Assembly (NCBI RefSeq): GCF_016834655.1
Contig: NZ_JAENHP010000032.1
Coordinates: 33,185-97,184, forward strand
Source of the DNA: Paractinoplanes ovalisporus
Lineage (GTDB): Bacteria > Actinomycetota > Actinomycetes > Mycobacteriales > Micromonosporaceae
Length of the DNA: 64,000 nt
Direction: 5' to 3'
Below the pieces are notes generated by a model. The model worked only from the letters and a program-made list of their open reading frames with translations, had not been told where the DNA came from and did not search any database. The translations under genes were made by a program, and so were the position numbers. Of the stretch, positions 15,456-24,228 are shown piece by piece (position 1 is the first letter of the stretch; each line of letters starts with the position of its first letter).

Positions 15456-16218
15456 GCCAGCCCCCGTCGACGTAGTAGGTCGACCCGACCGAGTACGCCG
15501 CGCGCGAGGAGCAGAGGAAGACGAAGAAGTCGGCGACCTCCTCGGGCGTGGCGAACCGGCCGATCGGCGCGTTGTCGTCGGCGATCTTCTGGAGGTACTG
15601 CTCCCAGGTCTGGTCGGTGCCCTCGGTCAGCGACTTCGCCGTCTTGATCCAGTCCCCGGTCATGACCAGGCCCGGGTTGACCGCGTTGACCCGGATGTTG
15701 TCGCCGATCAGCTCGTTGGCCAGGCACTTCGAGAACATCACGAGGGCCGCCTTGGTGGTGTTGTAGATCGGCTCGTAGCCCAGCGGCTGGGTGGCGCAGA
15801 TCGACGCGTTGTGCAGGATCACGCCCCCGCCGCGGGACTTCATCTGGGGCGCGATCGTGCGGGCGAGCCGGACGGCCGCCATCACGTGCAGATCCCAGTA
15901 GAACTGCCACCGGTCGTCGGAGGCGGTGAGAATTTTCTCCTCGCTGCCGGTGCCGGCGTTGTTGATCAGGATGTCGGCCCCGCCGAACTCGGCCGCCACC
16001 GCCTCGGCGACCCGGTCGGCCGCGTCCGGCTCGATCAGGTCGACGGGAACGGTCAGGGCGCCGGGCAGGGTCTTGGCGACGGCATCGAGGCGGGAACGGT
16101 CGCGGGCGACGAGCACGACCCGGGCCCCCTCGGCGGCGAGAGCGCGCGCGATCGCCTCACCGATCCCGGCGTTCCCTCCGGTGACCACGGCCACCTTGTC
16201 TGTGAGATGCAGATCCAT
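15439..16218 (-). CDS. Short-chain dehydrogenase/reductase (SDR)
   Basis: 259 residues of a classical SDR. TGGNAGIG at 12-19 is the dinucleotide-binding glycine motif, NNAG follows at about 87-90, and the active site is Ser in HNASICATQP and Tyr-x-x-x-Lys in YNTTK. The C-terminal PEEVADFFVFLCSSRAAYSVGSTYYVDGG is the usual end. The enzyme oxidises or reduces an alcohol/ketone with NAD(P)(H). ATG 16218 (GGAG six bases upstream) is chosen over an upstream start at 16299, which would run into the divergent poxB promoter. The substrate is unknown. Confidence 0.9.
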   Translation of the reverse strand: MDLHLTDKVAVVTGGNAGIGEAIARALAAEGARVVLVARDRSRLDAVAKTLPGALTVPVDLIEPDAADRVAEAVAAEFGGADILINNAGTGSEEKILTASDDRWQFYWDLHVMAAVRLARTIAPQMKSRGGGVILHNASICATQPLGYEPIYNTTKAALVMFSKCLANELIGDNIRVNAVNPGLVMTGDWIKTAKSLTEGTDQTWEQYLQKIADDNAPIGRFATPEEVADFFVFLCSSRAAYSVGSTYYVDGGWLKVTT

Positions 16219-16227
16219 CCTGTTCTC

Positions 16228-16263
16228 CGTTCGCACAATCGGGTACTCCCAGCACGTTCGCAC
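16228..16263. promoter_or_regulatory. Direct 9-bp repeats in the SDR/poxB divergent spacer
   Basis: CGTTCGCAC occurs at 16228-16236 and 16255-16263, 27 bp apart centre to centre. The whole spacer between the two starts is 55 bp. The repeats are candidate regulator sites controlling both genes. Confidence 0.4.
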
Positions 16264-16273
16264 GAAGAGGGGG

Positions 16274-18022
16274 GTGCTGGGGTTGTTCGGGAAGTCCAAG
16301 ACCGTCGCCGACCAGTTGGTCGAGGTGCTGGTGCAGGCGGGCGTGGAGCGGATCTACGGGATCGTCGGGGACAGCCTCAACGCGCTGTCCGACGCGATCC
16401 GCCGCAACGACGCCATCGAGTGGGTCCACGTGCACAACGAGGAGTCGGCCGCGTTCATGGCCGCCGCCGAGGCCCAGGTCACCGGCAGACTGGCCGTCTG
16501 CGCGGGCAGCTGCGGCCCGGGCAACACGCACCTGATCCAGGGCGTCTTCGACGCGCACCGCTCGGCCGCGCCGGTGCTGGCGATCGCCTCGCACATCGTC
16601 TCGACCGAGATCGGCACCGGCTTCTTCCAGGAGACCGACCCCAAGCGCCTGTTCGAGCAGGCTAGCCACTGGACCGAGCTGGTCTCGTCACCCGAGCAGA
16701 TGCCGCGGATGGCCCGGATCGGCATCCAGCAGGCGGTCGGCCTGCGCGGGGCGGCCGTGCTGGTGCTGCCGGGCGACGTGCTCGAGGCCGACGCGACCAA
16801 CGACACCGGCACCGGAAGCCCGGTGGCCGGGCCGGTGCTGGGCACGCCGCCCGACGACGTGATCGCGGAGCTGGCCGAGCGGATCAACGCGGCCGGCACG
16901 GTGGCGATCTTCGGGGGGATCGGCGCCGCCGGGGCCCGGGCCGAGCTGCTGGAGCTGGCCGAGCTGGTGGGCGCCCCGATCGGGCACTCGCTGCGCGGCA
17001 AGGAGGCGTTGCAGTACGACAACCCGTACGACGTGGGCATGTCGGGTCTGCTCGGCTATGGCGCCTGCTACCAGGCGACCCACGAGGCCGACCTGCTCCT
17101 GCTGCTCGGCACCGACTTTCCGTACCGGCAGTTCCTGCCCCAGAAGAACACCGTCCAGATCGACCTCGACCCGTCCCGGCTGGGCCGCCGCACCGCCCTC
17201 GACCTGGGCGTGGCCGGAGACGTCGGAGCCACGCTGCGGGCCCTGATCCCCCGGCTGGAGCGCAAGGATCACAAGTTCCTCCACAAGATGCTCGGGAAGC
17301 ACGTGGATGAGCTCGAGCGCGTCGTGGGGGCGTACACGGAAAAGGTCGAAGATCTGGTGCCGATCCACCCCGAGTACGTGGCCTCGATCCTGGACGAGGA
17401 GGCCGCCGAGGACGCCGTGTTCACCGCCGACACCGGCATGTGCACGAGCTGGGCCGCGCGCTACATCACGCCCAACGGCCGGCGCCGCGTGCTGGGCTCG
17501 TTCGTGCACGGGACCATGGCCAACGCGCTGCCGCACGCACTCGGTGCCGCCAAGGTCGACCCGTCCCGCCAGGTGATCTCGATGAGCGGCGACGGCGGGC
17601 TCGCCATGCTGCTCGGGGAGCTGCTCACCGCCAAGCTGCACAACCTGCCGGTCAAGGTGGTCGTGTTCAACAACTCCAGCCTCGGCATGGTGCGCCTGGA
17701 GATGCTGGTGGCGGGCGATCCGCCGTACGAGACCGACCACGACCACGTCGACTTCGCGGCCATCGCGCGGGCGGCCGGGCTGCACGCCGTACGGGTGGAG
17801 AAGCCCACCGACGTACGGGGTGCCCTGCGGGACGTGCTCGACCACGACGGACCGGCGCTGCTCGACGTGGTCACCGACCCGGACGCGCTGGAGATCCCGC
17901 CGCACATCACCAAGGAGGAGGCGGCCGGATTCGCGCTCGCCGCCGGACGGTCGGTCATGTCCGGCGGCGTCGGTCAGATGCTGCACCTGGCGCGAACCAA
18001 CCTGCGCAACATCCCGCGTTAG
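16274..18022 (+). CDS. poxB: Thiamine-diphosphate pyruvate oxidase/dehydrogenase (PoxB-like)
   Basis: 582 residues, close to the PoxB family length. The N-terminal ThDP PYR domain has GIVGDSLNALSDAIRR and the catalytic Glu in HNEESAAFMAAAEAQ. The central domain has FGGIGAAGARAELLELAELVGAPI and the FAD/DHS-like GTDFPYRQFLP. The C-terminal PP domain has the ThDP motif GDGGLAMLLGELLTAKLHNLPVKVVVFNN. It decarboxylates pyruvate, probably to acetate and CO2 with electrons to quinone. The extended C-terminal lipid-binding tail of E. coli PoxB is not obvious. GTG 16274 follows GAGGGG closely; TTG 16283 is an alternative. It is divergent from the SDR and overlaps the desaturase stop by 4 bp. Confidence 0.87.
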   Translation: MLGLFGKSKTVADQLVEVLVQAGVERIYGIVGDSLNALSDAIRRNDAIEWVHVHNEESAAFMAAAEAQVTGRLAVCAGSCGPGNTHLIQGVFDAHRSAAPVLAIASHIVSTEIGTGFFQETDPKRLFEQASHWTELVSSPEQMPRMARIGIQQAVGLRGAAVLVLPGDVLEADATNDTGTGSPVAGPVLGTPPDDVIAELAERINAAGTVAIFGGIGAAGARAELLELAELVGAPIGHSLRGKEALQYDNPYDVGMSGLLGYGACYQATHEADLLLLLGTDFPYRQFLPQKNTVQIDLDPSRLGRRTALDLGVAGDVGATLRALIPRLERKDHKFLHKMLGKHVDELERVVGAYTEKVEDLVPIHPEYVASILDEEAAEDAVFTADTGMCTSWAARYITPNGRRRVLGSFVHGTMANALPHALGAAKVDPSRQVISMSGDGGLAMLLGELLTAKLHNLPVKVVVFNNSSLGMVRLEMLVAGDPPYETDHDHVDFAAIARAAGLHAVRVEKPTDVRGALRDVLDHDGPALLDVVTDPDALEIPPHITKEEAAGFALAAGRSVMSGGVGQMLHLARTNLRNIPR

Positions 18023-19026
18023 CTCCTGGACGACGCGCGGAGGTCGGCGCCGACGTCGTGCAGGTGGGCCAGGGCCTGCCGGTACGAATCGGTGAGACTC
18101 GTCATCTCGTACGGGACCCCGATCTCCGCGCAGTACCGCTGCACGATCGGCTGGGCCTTGGGCAGGTTCGGGGTCGGCATGGCCGGGAACAGGTGGTGCT
18201 CGATCTGGTAGTTGAGCCCGCCCAGCGCCGCGTCGACAAATCGCCCGCCGTGCACGTTGCGCGAGGTCAGCACCTGCTTGCGCAGAAAGTCCTCGCTGCC
18301 GTCGGGGTGCGGCATGCCCTTGTGGTTGGGCGCGAACGTCATGCCCAGATAGACCCCGAAGATCGCCTGGTGCACCACGAGGAAGGCCAGCGCCTGCAGC
18401 GGGCTCAGCACGAGGACCAGCGCGGCGACGTAGCCGATGAGGTGCACGCCGATCAGCGCGGCCTCCAGCGGCTTCTTCTTCTCGTTGATCCAGCGGAGGC
18501 TGTCCCGCTTGAGTGACAACCCGAGCAGGGTGAGCAGCGGGAAGAAGAAGTACGCCTGGTAGCGGGTCAGGAACCCCTTGCCCCGGGCCGCCTCCCGCGA
18601 CCACACCAGCACGCCCGGCCCGACGTCCGGGTCCAGATCGTCATGGTTCGGGTTGGCGTGGTGCTTGGTGTGCTTGTCCATCCAATAGCCGTACGACATG
18701 CCGATCGCCAGGTTGCCCGCGATCAGCCCGGCCCGGGCGCTCGGCTTGTTGGTGCGGAACACCTGCCGGTGTGCCAGGTCGTGCGCGACCAGCGCCGTCT
18801 GCGCGAACACCACGGCCAGGAACGCGGCCACGGCCAGCGTCCACCACGAGGCGCCGATCGCGAAGAACGTCGCCCAGCCGCCGATCAGCGCGCCCGCGAC
18901 CAGGCCGAGCCGCAGGACGTAGTACCCGGGCCGCCGGCGCAGCAGACCCGCCGCGTTGATCCGCCGGCCCAGCTCCGCGAAGTCGCTTCCGGCCGTCGTG
19001 CGCGGCCGTTCTGCCATCGTCGTCAT
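18019..19026 (-). CDS. Membrane fatty acid desaturase
   Basis: 335 residues. Three histidine boxes are present: HDLAH (82-86), HTKHH (119-123) and QIEHH (274-278), which bind the di-iron centre of front-end/linoleoyl-CoA-type desaturases. Hydrophobic pairs flank the first box (36-60, 62-84) and lie at 156-172 and 192-230. It introduces double bonds into membrane acyl chains using O2 and an electron donor not encoded nearby. It is divergent from a two-component system, a pattern seen with cold-regulated desaturases. The C terminus overlaps the convergent poxB stop by 4 bp. Confidence 0.92.
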   Translation of the reverse strand: MTTMAERPRTTAGSDFAELGRRINAAGLLRRRPGYYVLRLGLVAGALIGGWATFFAIGASWWTLAVAAFLAVVFAQTALVAHDLAHRQVFRTNKPSARAGLIAGNLAIGMSYGYWMDKHTKHHANPNHDDLDPDVGPGVLVWSREAARGKGFLTRYQAYFFFPLLTLLGLSLKRDSLRWINEKKKPLEAALIGVHLIGYVAALVLVLSPLQALAFLVVHQAIFGVYLGMTFAPNHKGMPHPDGSEDFLRKQVLTSRNVHGGRFVDAALGGLNYQIEHHLFPAMPTPNLPKAQPIVQRYCAEIGVPYEMTSLTDSYRQALAHLHDVGADLRASSRS

Positions 19027-19128
19027 GCCACAAATCAGACCCTGCGGCCACCCTCAAGGTCAGGAGTGCAGGAACCCCTCCGGTTGGTAGGGCTAGCACT
19101 ACTGAGTTGGCGGCGCCGGTGGGTCAGG

Positions 19129-20424
19129 ATGAGAAGCGTGGAGACGAGAGACTGGATTCGTGACGGGCTGCGATCAGTGGCGGCCGGGGCGCTCTCGATC
19201 GTGCTCGCGATCCTGAACATCCCGCTCTTCGCCCTGTTCGTGGTGTCGCTGGCGCTCACCCCGGTGCTCGGCATCGGGCTGGTCGCGCTGCCCGGGGTGA
19301 CCGCGCTGATCCGCCTGAAGGCCGACCTGGCCCGCCGCGTCGCCGGCTGGCACGGCGTGACGATCACGCGGCCCTACCGGCCGTTGCCCGCGGGTGTGGG
19401 CCCGGTCGGGTGGAAGCGCTACCGGTGGATCGTCACCGACCCGGCCACCTGGCGTGACTTCGCGTGGCTGCTGCCCGGGGCGGTCGGCGGGCTCGTGCTC
19501 GGGATCCTCACCATCGCGATCCCGCTCTACGGCGTGCAGGGCATCGTGCTGCTGCCGCTCTGGCTCTACCTCGGCACCGACTGGTACGGCTACGGCGTCA
19601 ACTGGCCCATCGAGAGCGTCGGCGAGGGTTTCCTCTCGCTGCCCCAGGGCCTGGCCTTCCTCGCGCTGGGCATGGTCGTCGCGCCCTGGCTGCGCCGCGT
19701 CGACGGGCTGTTCGCCAAGCTGTTCCTGGCCCCCACCCGCGCCGCCGAGCTGCGCCTGCGGGTCACCCAGCTCACCGTCACCCGGGCCGACACGGTCGAC
19801 GCCCAGGCCGCCGAGCTGCGCCGCATCGAACGCGACCTGCACGACGGCGCCCAGGCCCGGCTGGTGTCGCTGGGCATGGCCATCGGGCTCGCCGAGGAAC
19901 TGGTCGACCGCGACCCGCAGACCGCCCGCAAGCTGCTGGCCGAGGCGCGCGAGAACAGCTCCACCGCGCTGGTCGAGCTGCGCCACCTCGTACGCGGAAT
20001 TCACCCGCCCGTGCTGGCCGAGCGTGGCCTCGACGGCGCCGTGCGGGCGCTCGCGCTGACCTCGGTGATCCCCACCACAGTGGACTCCGACGTCACCGGC
20101 CGGCTCGAGACACCGGTGGAATCGGCCGCCTACTTCGCGGTCGCCGAAGCCCTGGCCAACGTGCAGCGTCACAGCGCCGCCACCTTCGCCTACGTGAGCA
20201 TGCACCGCGAGGGCGACCTGCTGCGCCTCGAAGTCGGCGACGACGGCCACGGGGGCGCCGACAAGACGAACGGCACGGGCCTGGCCGGAATGGAACGCCG
20301 CCTCGCCGCCTTCGATGGCACGATGACCCTGTCCAGCCCGCCGGGCGGACCGACCATCGTGACCATGGAGCTGCCGTGCGCGTCGTCATCGCCGAGGACC
20401 ATGCTCTCCTCCGGGACGGACTGA
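19129..20424 (+). CDS. NarL-type sensor histidine kinase
   Basis: 431 residues. The N-terminal 200 residues contain about four to five membrane helices (GALSIVLAILNIPLFALFVVSL, FAWLLPGAVGGLVLGILTIAIPLY, GLAFLALGMVVAPWL) of the actinobacterial 'putative sensor' type. The dimerisation/phosphoacceptor segment is RRIERDLHDGAQARLVSLGMAIG (HisKA_3; phospho-His in LHDG), and the HATPase domain has VAEALANVQRHSAA and GTGLAGMERRLAAFDG. It overlaps the response-regulator start by 49 bp, so the two are translationally linked. Close divergence from the desaturase suggests membrane-state sensing. ATG 19129 is chosen; GTG 19138 is possible. Confidence 0.9.
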   Translation: MRSVETRDWIRDGLRSVAAGALSIVLAILNIPLFALFVVSLALTPVLGIGLVALPGVTALIRLKADLARRVAGWHGVTITRPYRPLPAGVGPVGWKRYRWIVTDPATWRDFAWLLPGAVGGLVLGILTIAIPLYGVQGIVLLPLWLYLGTDWYGYGVNWPIESVGEGFLSLPQGLAFLALGMVVAPWLRRVDGLFAKLFLAPTRAAELRLRVTQLTVTRADTVDAQAAELRRIERDLHDGAQARLVSLGMAIGLAEELVDRDPQTARKLLAEARENSSTALVELRHLVRGIHPPVLAERGLDGAVRALALTSVIPTTVDSDVTGRLETPVESAAYFAVAEALANVQRHSAATFAYVSMHREGDLLRLEVGDDGHGGADKTNGTGLAGMERRLAAFDGTMTLSSPPGGPTIVTMELPCASSSPRTMLSSGTD

Positions 20425-21011
20425 CCCGGATCCTGGAGGCGTTCGACTTCGAGGTCGTCTCGGTGGTCGACCGCGGGCCCGACGTGCTGCCCACGCTGCT
20501 TGACTGCAAGCCCGACGTGGCCGTGCTCGACGTGCGCCTGCCACCCACGTTCACCGACGAGGGGCTTCAAGCGGCCATTTCCGTACGCCGTGAGGTCCCC
20601 GGCCTGCCCATCCTGGTGCTCTCGCAGCACGTCGAACCGCTCTATGCCCGCGAGCTGCTCTCCGACCGGCGCGGCGCGGTGGGCTACCTGCTCAAGGACA
20701 GGGTCTCCGACGTGGCCCAGTTCATCGACGCGGTGCAGCAGGTGGCCGGCGGCGGCACGGTCATGGACCCCGAGGTGGTGGCCCGGCTGCTCGACCGTTC
20801 CCGGCCGGTCGACGTGCTCACCACCCGCGAGCGTGAGGTGCTGGGCGAGATGGCGTCGGGGCGCTCCAACGCGGCGATCGCGGCCAAGCTCTACGTCACC
20901 GAGAAGGCCGTCAGCAAGCACATCAACAACATCTTCACGAAGCTCGGGTTGCCGCCTTCGGAGGACGACAACCGCCGTGTGCTGGCCGTGCTCGCCTATC
21001 TGGACAGCTGA
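20376..21011 (+). CDS. NarL/LuxR-type response regulator
   Basis: 211 residues. Receiver domain: acidic pocket E7-D8, phosphoacceptor D52 in VAVLDVRLP, and YLLKD with the conserved Lys near 107. LuxR-type HTH at about 146-192 (LTTREREVLGEMASGRSNAAIAAKLYVTEKAVSKHINNIFTKLGL). GTG 20376 is preceded by GGAG at suitable distance and lies inside the kinase gene. The partner kinase is encoded directly upstream. The likely target is the divergent desaturase promoter region (19027-19128), although no clear binding site was identified there. Confidence 0.93.
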   Translation: MRVVIAEDHALLRDGLTRILEAFDFEVVSVVDRGPDVLPTLLDCKPDVAVLDVRLPPTFTDEGLQAAISVRREVPGLPILVLSQHVEPLYARELLSDRRGAVGYLLKDRVSDVAQFIDAVQQVAGGGTVMDPEVVARLLDRSRPVDVLTTREREVLGEMASGRSNAAIAAKLYVTEKAVSKHINNIFTKLGLPPSEDDNRRVLAVLAYLDS

Positions 21012-21017
21012 CGGCTC

Positions 21018-21947
21018 TTACAGATGCGGCAGGACCTCGGACGCGATCAGGTCGATGTGGTCGAGGTCTTCCATCTCGATGATCCGCAGGTGGACCCGGG
21101 TGGCGCCGATCTCGCGCATCTCGTGGATCCGCTCGACCAGCCGGGCCGGGGAGCCGACTACCGGGTCTTCCGGCGGCAGCGCGCTCTTGACGTGCAGGGG
21201 AGCGGCCCGGCGCTCGGCCTCGGCATCCGTACGGCCCAGCGCCACCACGATGCCGGCCGACAGGGTCAGCGGTTCCGCGCGGTCCACGTTCGCCGACGCC
21301 TCGCGCACACGATCGAACGCCGCGGCGGTCTCGGCCACCGTCTTGAACGGCATGTTGAACTCGTCGGCGTAGCGGGCTGCGAGCTCCGGCGTACGGCGTG
21401 GGCCCTTGCCCCCGACGATGATCGGCGGATGCGGCCGCTGCACGGGCCGGGGCAGCGCGTGGGCGTCCATCAGCTGGTAATGCTTGCCGTCGAACGAGTA
21501 GGTCTCGCCGTCGGCCGTTCCCCACAGACCGGTGAGGATCTCGAGCTGCTCCTCGAGCCGGTCGAAACGCTCGCCGACCGGGGGGAACGGGATCCCGTAC
21601 GCGGTGTGTTCGCGCTCGACCCAGCCCGCGCCCATGCCGAGCTCGACCCGGCCGCCGCTCATCTGGTCGACCTGCGCCACGATGATCGAAAGTGGACCCG
21701 GAAGACGGAATGTGGCGGAGTTCACCATCGTGCCGATCCGCAGCGTTTTCGTCTCGCGGGCCAGTCCGGCCAGCGCCACCCAGGCGTCGGTCGGGCCCGG
21801 CAACCCCGGGTCAGGGGTCAGTGCCCGATAGTGATCGGCGCGGAGAAGTCCCTCGTAACCAGCGTCTTCGGCATGCCGGGCGAACCTCAGCTGGGTGTCA
21901 TAAGAGGCACCCCGGTGGGGCTCGATGAACAGACAGACGCGCATCAT
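21018..21947 (-). CDS. LLM-class F420-dependent oxidoreductase
   Basis: About 308 residues of the luciferase-like TIM barrel: RFARHAEDAGYEGLLRADHY, TLRIGTMVNSATFRLPGPLSIIVAQVDQMSGGRVELGMGAGW, PFPPVGERFDRLEEQLEIL and PPIIVGGKGPRRTPELAARYADEFNMPF. These match the F420-using branch common in actinomycetes, which transfers hydride from reduced F420. ATG 21947 or 21944 is preferred over the longer start at 21989 because the barrel begins with MRVCLFIEPHRG. The substrate is unknown. It ends 6 bp from the convergent response regulator. Confidence 0.88.
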   Translation of the reverse strand: MMRVCLFIEPHRGASYDTQLRFARHAEDAGYEGLLRADHYRALTPDPGLPGPTDAWVALAGLARETKTLRIGTMVNSATFRLPGPLSIIVAQVDQMSGGRVELGMGAGWVEREHTAYGIPFPPVGERFDRLEEQLEILTGLWGTADGETYSFDGKHYQLMDAHALPRPVQRPHPPIIVGGKGPRRTPELAARYADEFNMPFKTVAETAAAFDRVREASANVDRAEPLTLSAGIVVALGRTDAEAERRAAPLHVKSALPPEDPVVGSPARLVERIHEMREIGATRVHLRIIEMEDLDHIDLIASEVLPHL

Positions 21948-22153
21948 CGACCCCAATAGACGCTGTTCGGACGCATAGCGGCTCATCATGATCCATCGTG
22001 AGAGATACGTCTACTTCGGGGTTTGAGACGAACTTGTCATCGATGCATGTGCCAGTTTGCCCTACGATCCCCGGTCGGGGCACCCCTGTCCCACGTTCGA
22101 CCCCTTAGGCCTCGGCGCGCCATTTGCCTCGATGCCCTGCTGGAAGGATCACG

Positions 22154-23185
22154 GTGCAGAGAAGGACCCTCGTTCGTTCCGTTGTCGCCGGTGCGCTCGC
22201 CCTCACCATGAGCGCGGCCGCCGGGTGCAGCGACGACTCGGCTGACGGCGACGGTGGCTCCGGCGCGTCGCTCGAGAAGATCACTTACCTGACCTCGTTC
22301 GGCACGTTCGGACGCGACTCCTACGCGTACGTCGCCCTCGAGAAGGGCTACTTCAAGGACGCCGGTTTCGACGTCGAGATCAAGCCCGGCGCCGGCTCCG
22401 GCGAGGGCATCAAGAACATCGTGTCGGGCACCGCCCAGTTCACGCCGATCGACCTCACCGGTGGCCTCATCGCGGCCGGCGGCAAGGACAAGACCACCGG
22501 TTTCACCGCGGTGGCGGCGATCCAGCAGCGCACGATGTCGGCGATCATCTCGCTCGAGGGCAACGGCATCAACTCGCCCAAGGACCTCGAGGGCAAGACC
22601 ATCATGGACGCACCCGGCTCGGTGGTGCGCACGCTCTTCCCGACGTACGCCAAGCTGGCGAACATCGACGACAAGAAGGTCACCTTCCAGAACGGGCAGG
22701 CCCAGACCCTGATCGGCACGCTCGCGTCGGGCAAGGTCCCCAGCATCGGCCAGTTCGTGGTGGGCAAGCCGACCGTCGAGACGGTCGCCAAGAAGAACGC
22801 CGTCGTGCTGCCCTACAGCGACTACCTGCAGGACCTCTACGGCAACGTGCTGATCACGTCGACCAAGTACGCGACGGACAACCCCGAGAAGGTCAAGAAG
22901 TTCACCGAGGCGCTGCTCAGGGGCCTCTCGGACTCCATCGAGAACCCGACCGAGGCCGGCACGATCATGGCCAAGTACGTCCAGACGGCCAAGCCCGAGG
23001 GCGTCGCGGCCGAGCTGCAGCTGATGGGCCCGTACGTGAAGTCGGCCGCGGCCGGCATCCCGGTCGGCGCGCTCGACGCCGAGCGGGTCGCGCGGTCCAT
23101 CGCCATCCTGCAGGGCTCCGGCCAGATCGACCCGGGCCTCAAGCCCGAGCAGGTCATCAACTTCGATCTGACCCCCAAGGCCTGA
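22154..23185 (+). CDS. ABC transporter substrate-binding lipoprotein (NMT1/THI5-like)
   Basis: 343 residues. The start is GTG 22154, preceded by GGAAGGA. The signal peptide ends in a lipobox with Cys25 (MSAAAGC). The mature part has the NMT1/TauA-type fold: ITYLTSFGTFGRDSYAYVALEKGYFKDAGFDVEIKPGAGSGEGIKNIVSGTAQFTPIDL, then INSPKDLEGKTIMDAPGSVVRTLFPTYAKLANID. Members bind nitrate, sulfonates, pyrimidine precursors or riboflavin; the ligand cannot be read here. A permease follows after a strong hairpin, and no ATPase gene is present on either side. Confidence 0.9.
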   Translation: MQRRTLVRSVVAGALALTMSAAAGCSDDSADGDGGSGASLEKITYLTSFGTFGRDSYAYVALEKGYFKDAGFDVEIKPGAGSGEGIKNIVSGTAQFTPIDLTGGLIAAGGKDKTTGFTAVAAIQQRTMSAIISLEGNGINSPKDLEGKTIMDAPGSVVRTLFPTYAKLANIDDKKVTFQNGQAQTLIGTLASGKVPSIGQFVVGKPTVETVAKKNAVVLPYSDYLQDLYGNVLITSTKYATDNPEKVKKFTEALLRGLSDSIENPTEAGTIMAKYVQTAKPEGVAAELQLMGPYVKSAAAGIPVGALDAERVARSIAILQGSGQIDPGLKPEQVINFDLTPKA

Positions 23186-23202
23186 TCGTTCTTCAGCGAG
23201 CA

Positions 23203-23228
23203 GGGGCACGCCGGCAACGGCGTGCCCC
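23203..23228 (+). terminator. Intra-operon hairpin with GCAA tetraloop
   Basis: GGGGCACGCCG (23203-23213) pairs perfectly with CGGCGTGCCCC (23218-23228) around a GCAA (GNRA) loop. It lies 17 bp after the binding-protein stop and 13 bp before the permease GTG. There is no T tract. It probably lowers permease expression relative to binding protein or protects the upstream mRNA 3' end. Confidence 0.75.
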
Positions 23229-23241
23229 TTGAGGAGCACCG

Positions 23242-24069
23242 GTGCACGACACCCTGACACCCCCGACGGAGGCCGCAGTGGCCCGCCCCACCCGCCCGGC
23301 GCGGCGGTTCTCTCCCGGCGTGGTGGCCTGGCCGGTGTTCGGCATCGTCCTGACCGTGGCGGTCTGGTGGGCGGTCGTCGAGATCTTCGACATCCAGTCG
23401 ATCATCCTGCCGTCACCGGTCGGGGTCGCCGAGAGCTTCGGCACCTACCCCGACCTGCTGCTCAGCACCACCTGGGACACCGTCCGGGTCACGCTGATCG
23501 GGTTCGGCCTGTCGATCGTCATCGGCGTCGCCCTGGGCACGGCGATCGCCGCCTGGAAGCCGTTCGAGCGCGCGTTCGGCCCGCTGCTGGTCGCCCTCAA
23601 CGCCGTCCCCAAGGTCGCGATCGCCCCGCTGATGATCGCCTGGTTCGGTTTCGGCACCAAGCCCGTCCTGGCCATGGCCTTTCTGCTGTGCTTCTTCCCG
23701 ATCGTGCTCTCCACCGCGACCGGCCTGACCAGCACACCGGCCGACCTGGCGGAGCTGGCGCGCTCGCTCGACGCCACCCGGGTCCAGACCTTCCTGCGCG
23801 TACGGGTCCCGGCCGCCCTGCCCCAGATCTTCGTCGGCCTGAAGCTGGCGATGCCGTTGGCCGTCATCGGCGTAGCGGTGGGCGAGATGCAGTCCGGCAG
23901 CGTCGACGAGGGCCTGGGCACGATCATCGTCCAGACCGCAGGCCAGGGCGACACCGCCACCGCGTTCGCGGCCCTGACCTTGATGGCGATCGTCAGCATC
24001 ATCCTGTACTACGCGATCGTCTGGATCGAGCGCCTGGCCCTCCCGTGGGTCCGCGGCACCACTGCCTAG
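23242..24069 (+). CDS. ABC transporter permease (SsuC/TauC/ThiX-like)
   Basis: 275 residues with about six membrane helices. VLTVAVWWAVVEIFDIQSIILPSPVGVAESF begins the conserved permease core, and the EAA-type loop is ELARSLDATRVQTFLRVRVPAALPQIFVGLKLAMPLAVIGVAVGEM, which contacts the ATPase. GTG 23242 is preceded by GAGGAG at 6 bp. It belongs with the upstream substrate-binding lipoprotein. The ATP-binding subunit is missing from the neighbourhood and must be supplied from elsewhere if the system works. Confidence 0.92.
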   Translation: MHDTLTPPTEAAVARPTRPARRFSPGVVAWPVFGIVLTVAVWWAVVEIFDIQSIILPSPVGVAESFGTYPDLLLSTTWDTVRVTLIGFGLSIVIGVALGTAIAAWKPFERAFGPLLVALNAVPKVAIAPLMIAWFGFGTKPVLAMAFLLCFFPIVLSTATGLTSTPADLAELARSLDATRVQTFLRVRVPAALPQIFVGLKLAMPLAVIGVAVGEMQSGSVDEGLGTIIVQTAGQGDTATAFAALTLMAIVSIILYYAIVWIERLALPWVRGTTA

Positions 24070-24228
24070 CGTCCGGTTACGGCGGTCCGCTTCTGCGGCG
24101 CCCCGCCCAGATCCACATCCTTCCGTCGATGAATCACCGTTCCGGTGAAACCCTGTCCTCGATAGAGTTCTCAGGTTTCAACCGGTGGTTTTGGTCGATG
24201 CACCCCCGCGTTCGGGAGGAGCGATGCG

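Noticed and set aside
15926..16273. An N-terminal extension of PoxB from 15926
   Set aside because: The extra 116 residues are antisense to the SDR and unlike ThDP enzymes; family homology starts at about 16283.
16688..18604. A 638-codon minus-strand frame antisense to poxB
   Set aside because: It is out of frame with the desaturase and lacks any motif; poxB has complete ThDP motifs on the other strand.
22020..22153. TPP or other riboswitch upstream of the NMT1/THI5-like binding protein
   Set aside because: No TPP-box words were found. Only a small CCCCG/CGGGG hairpin at 22069-22080 is present.
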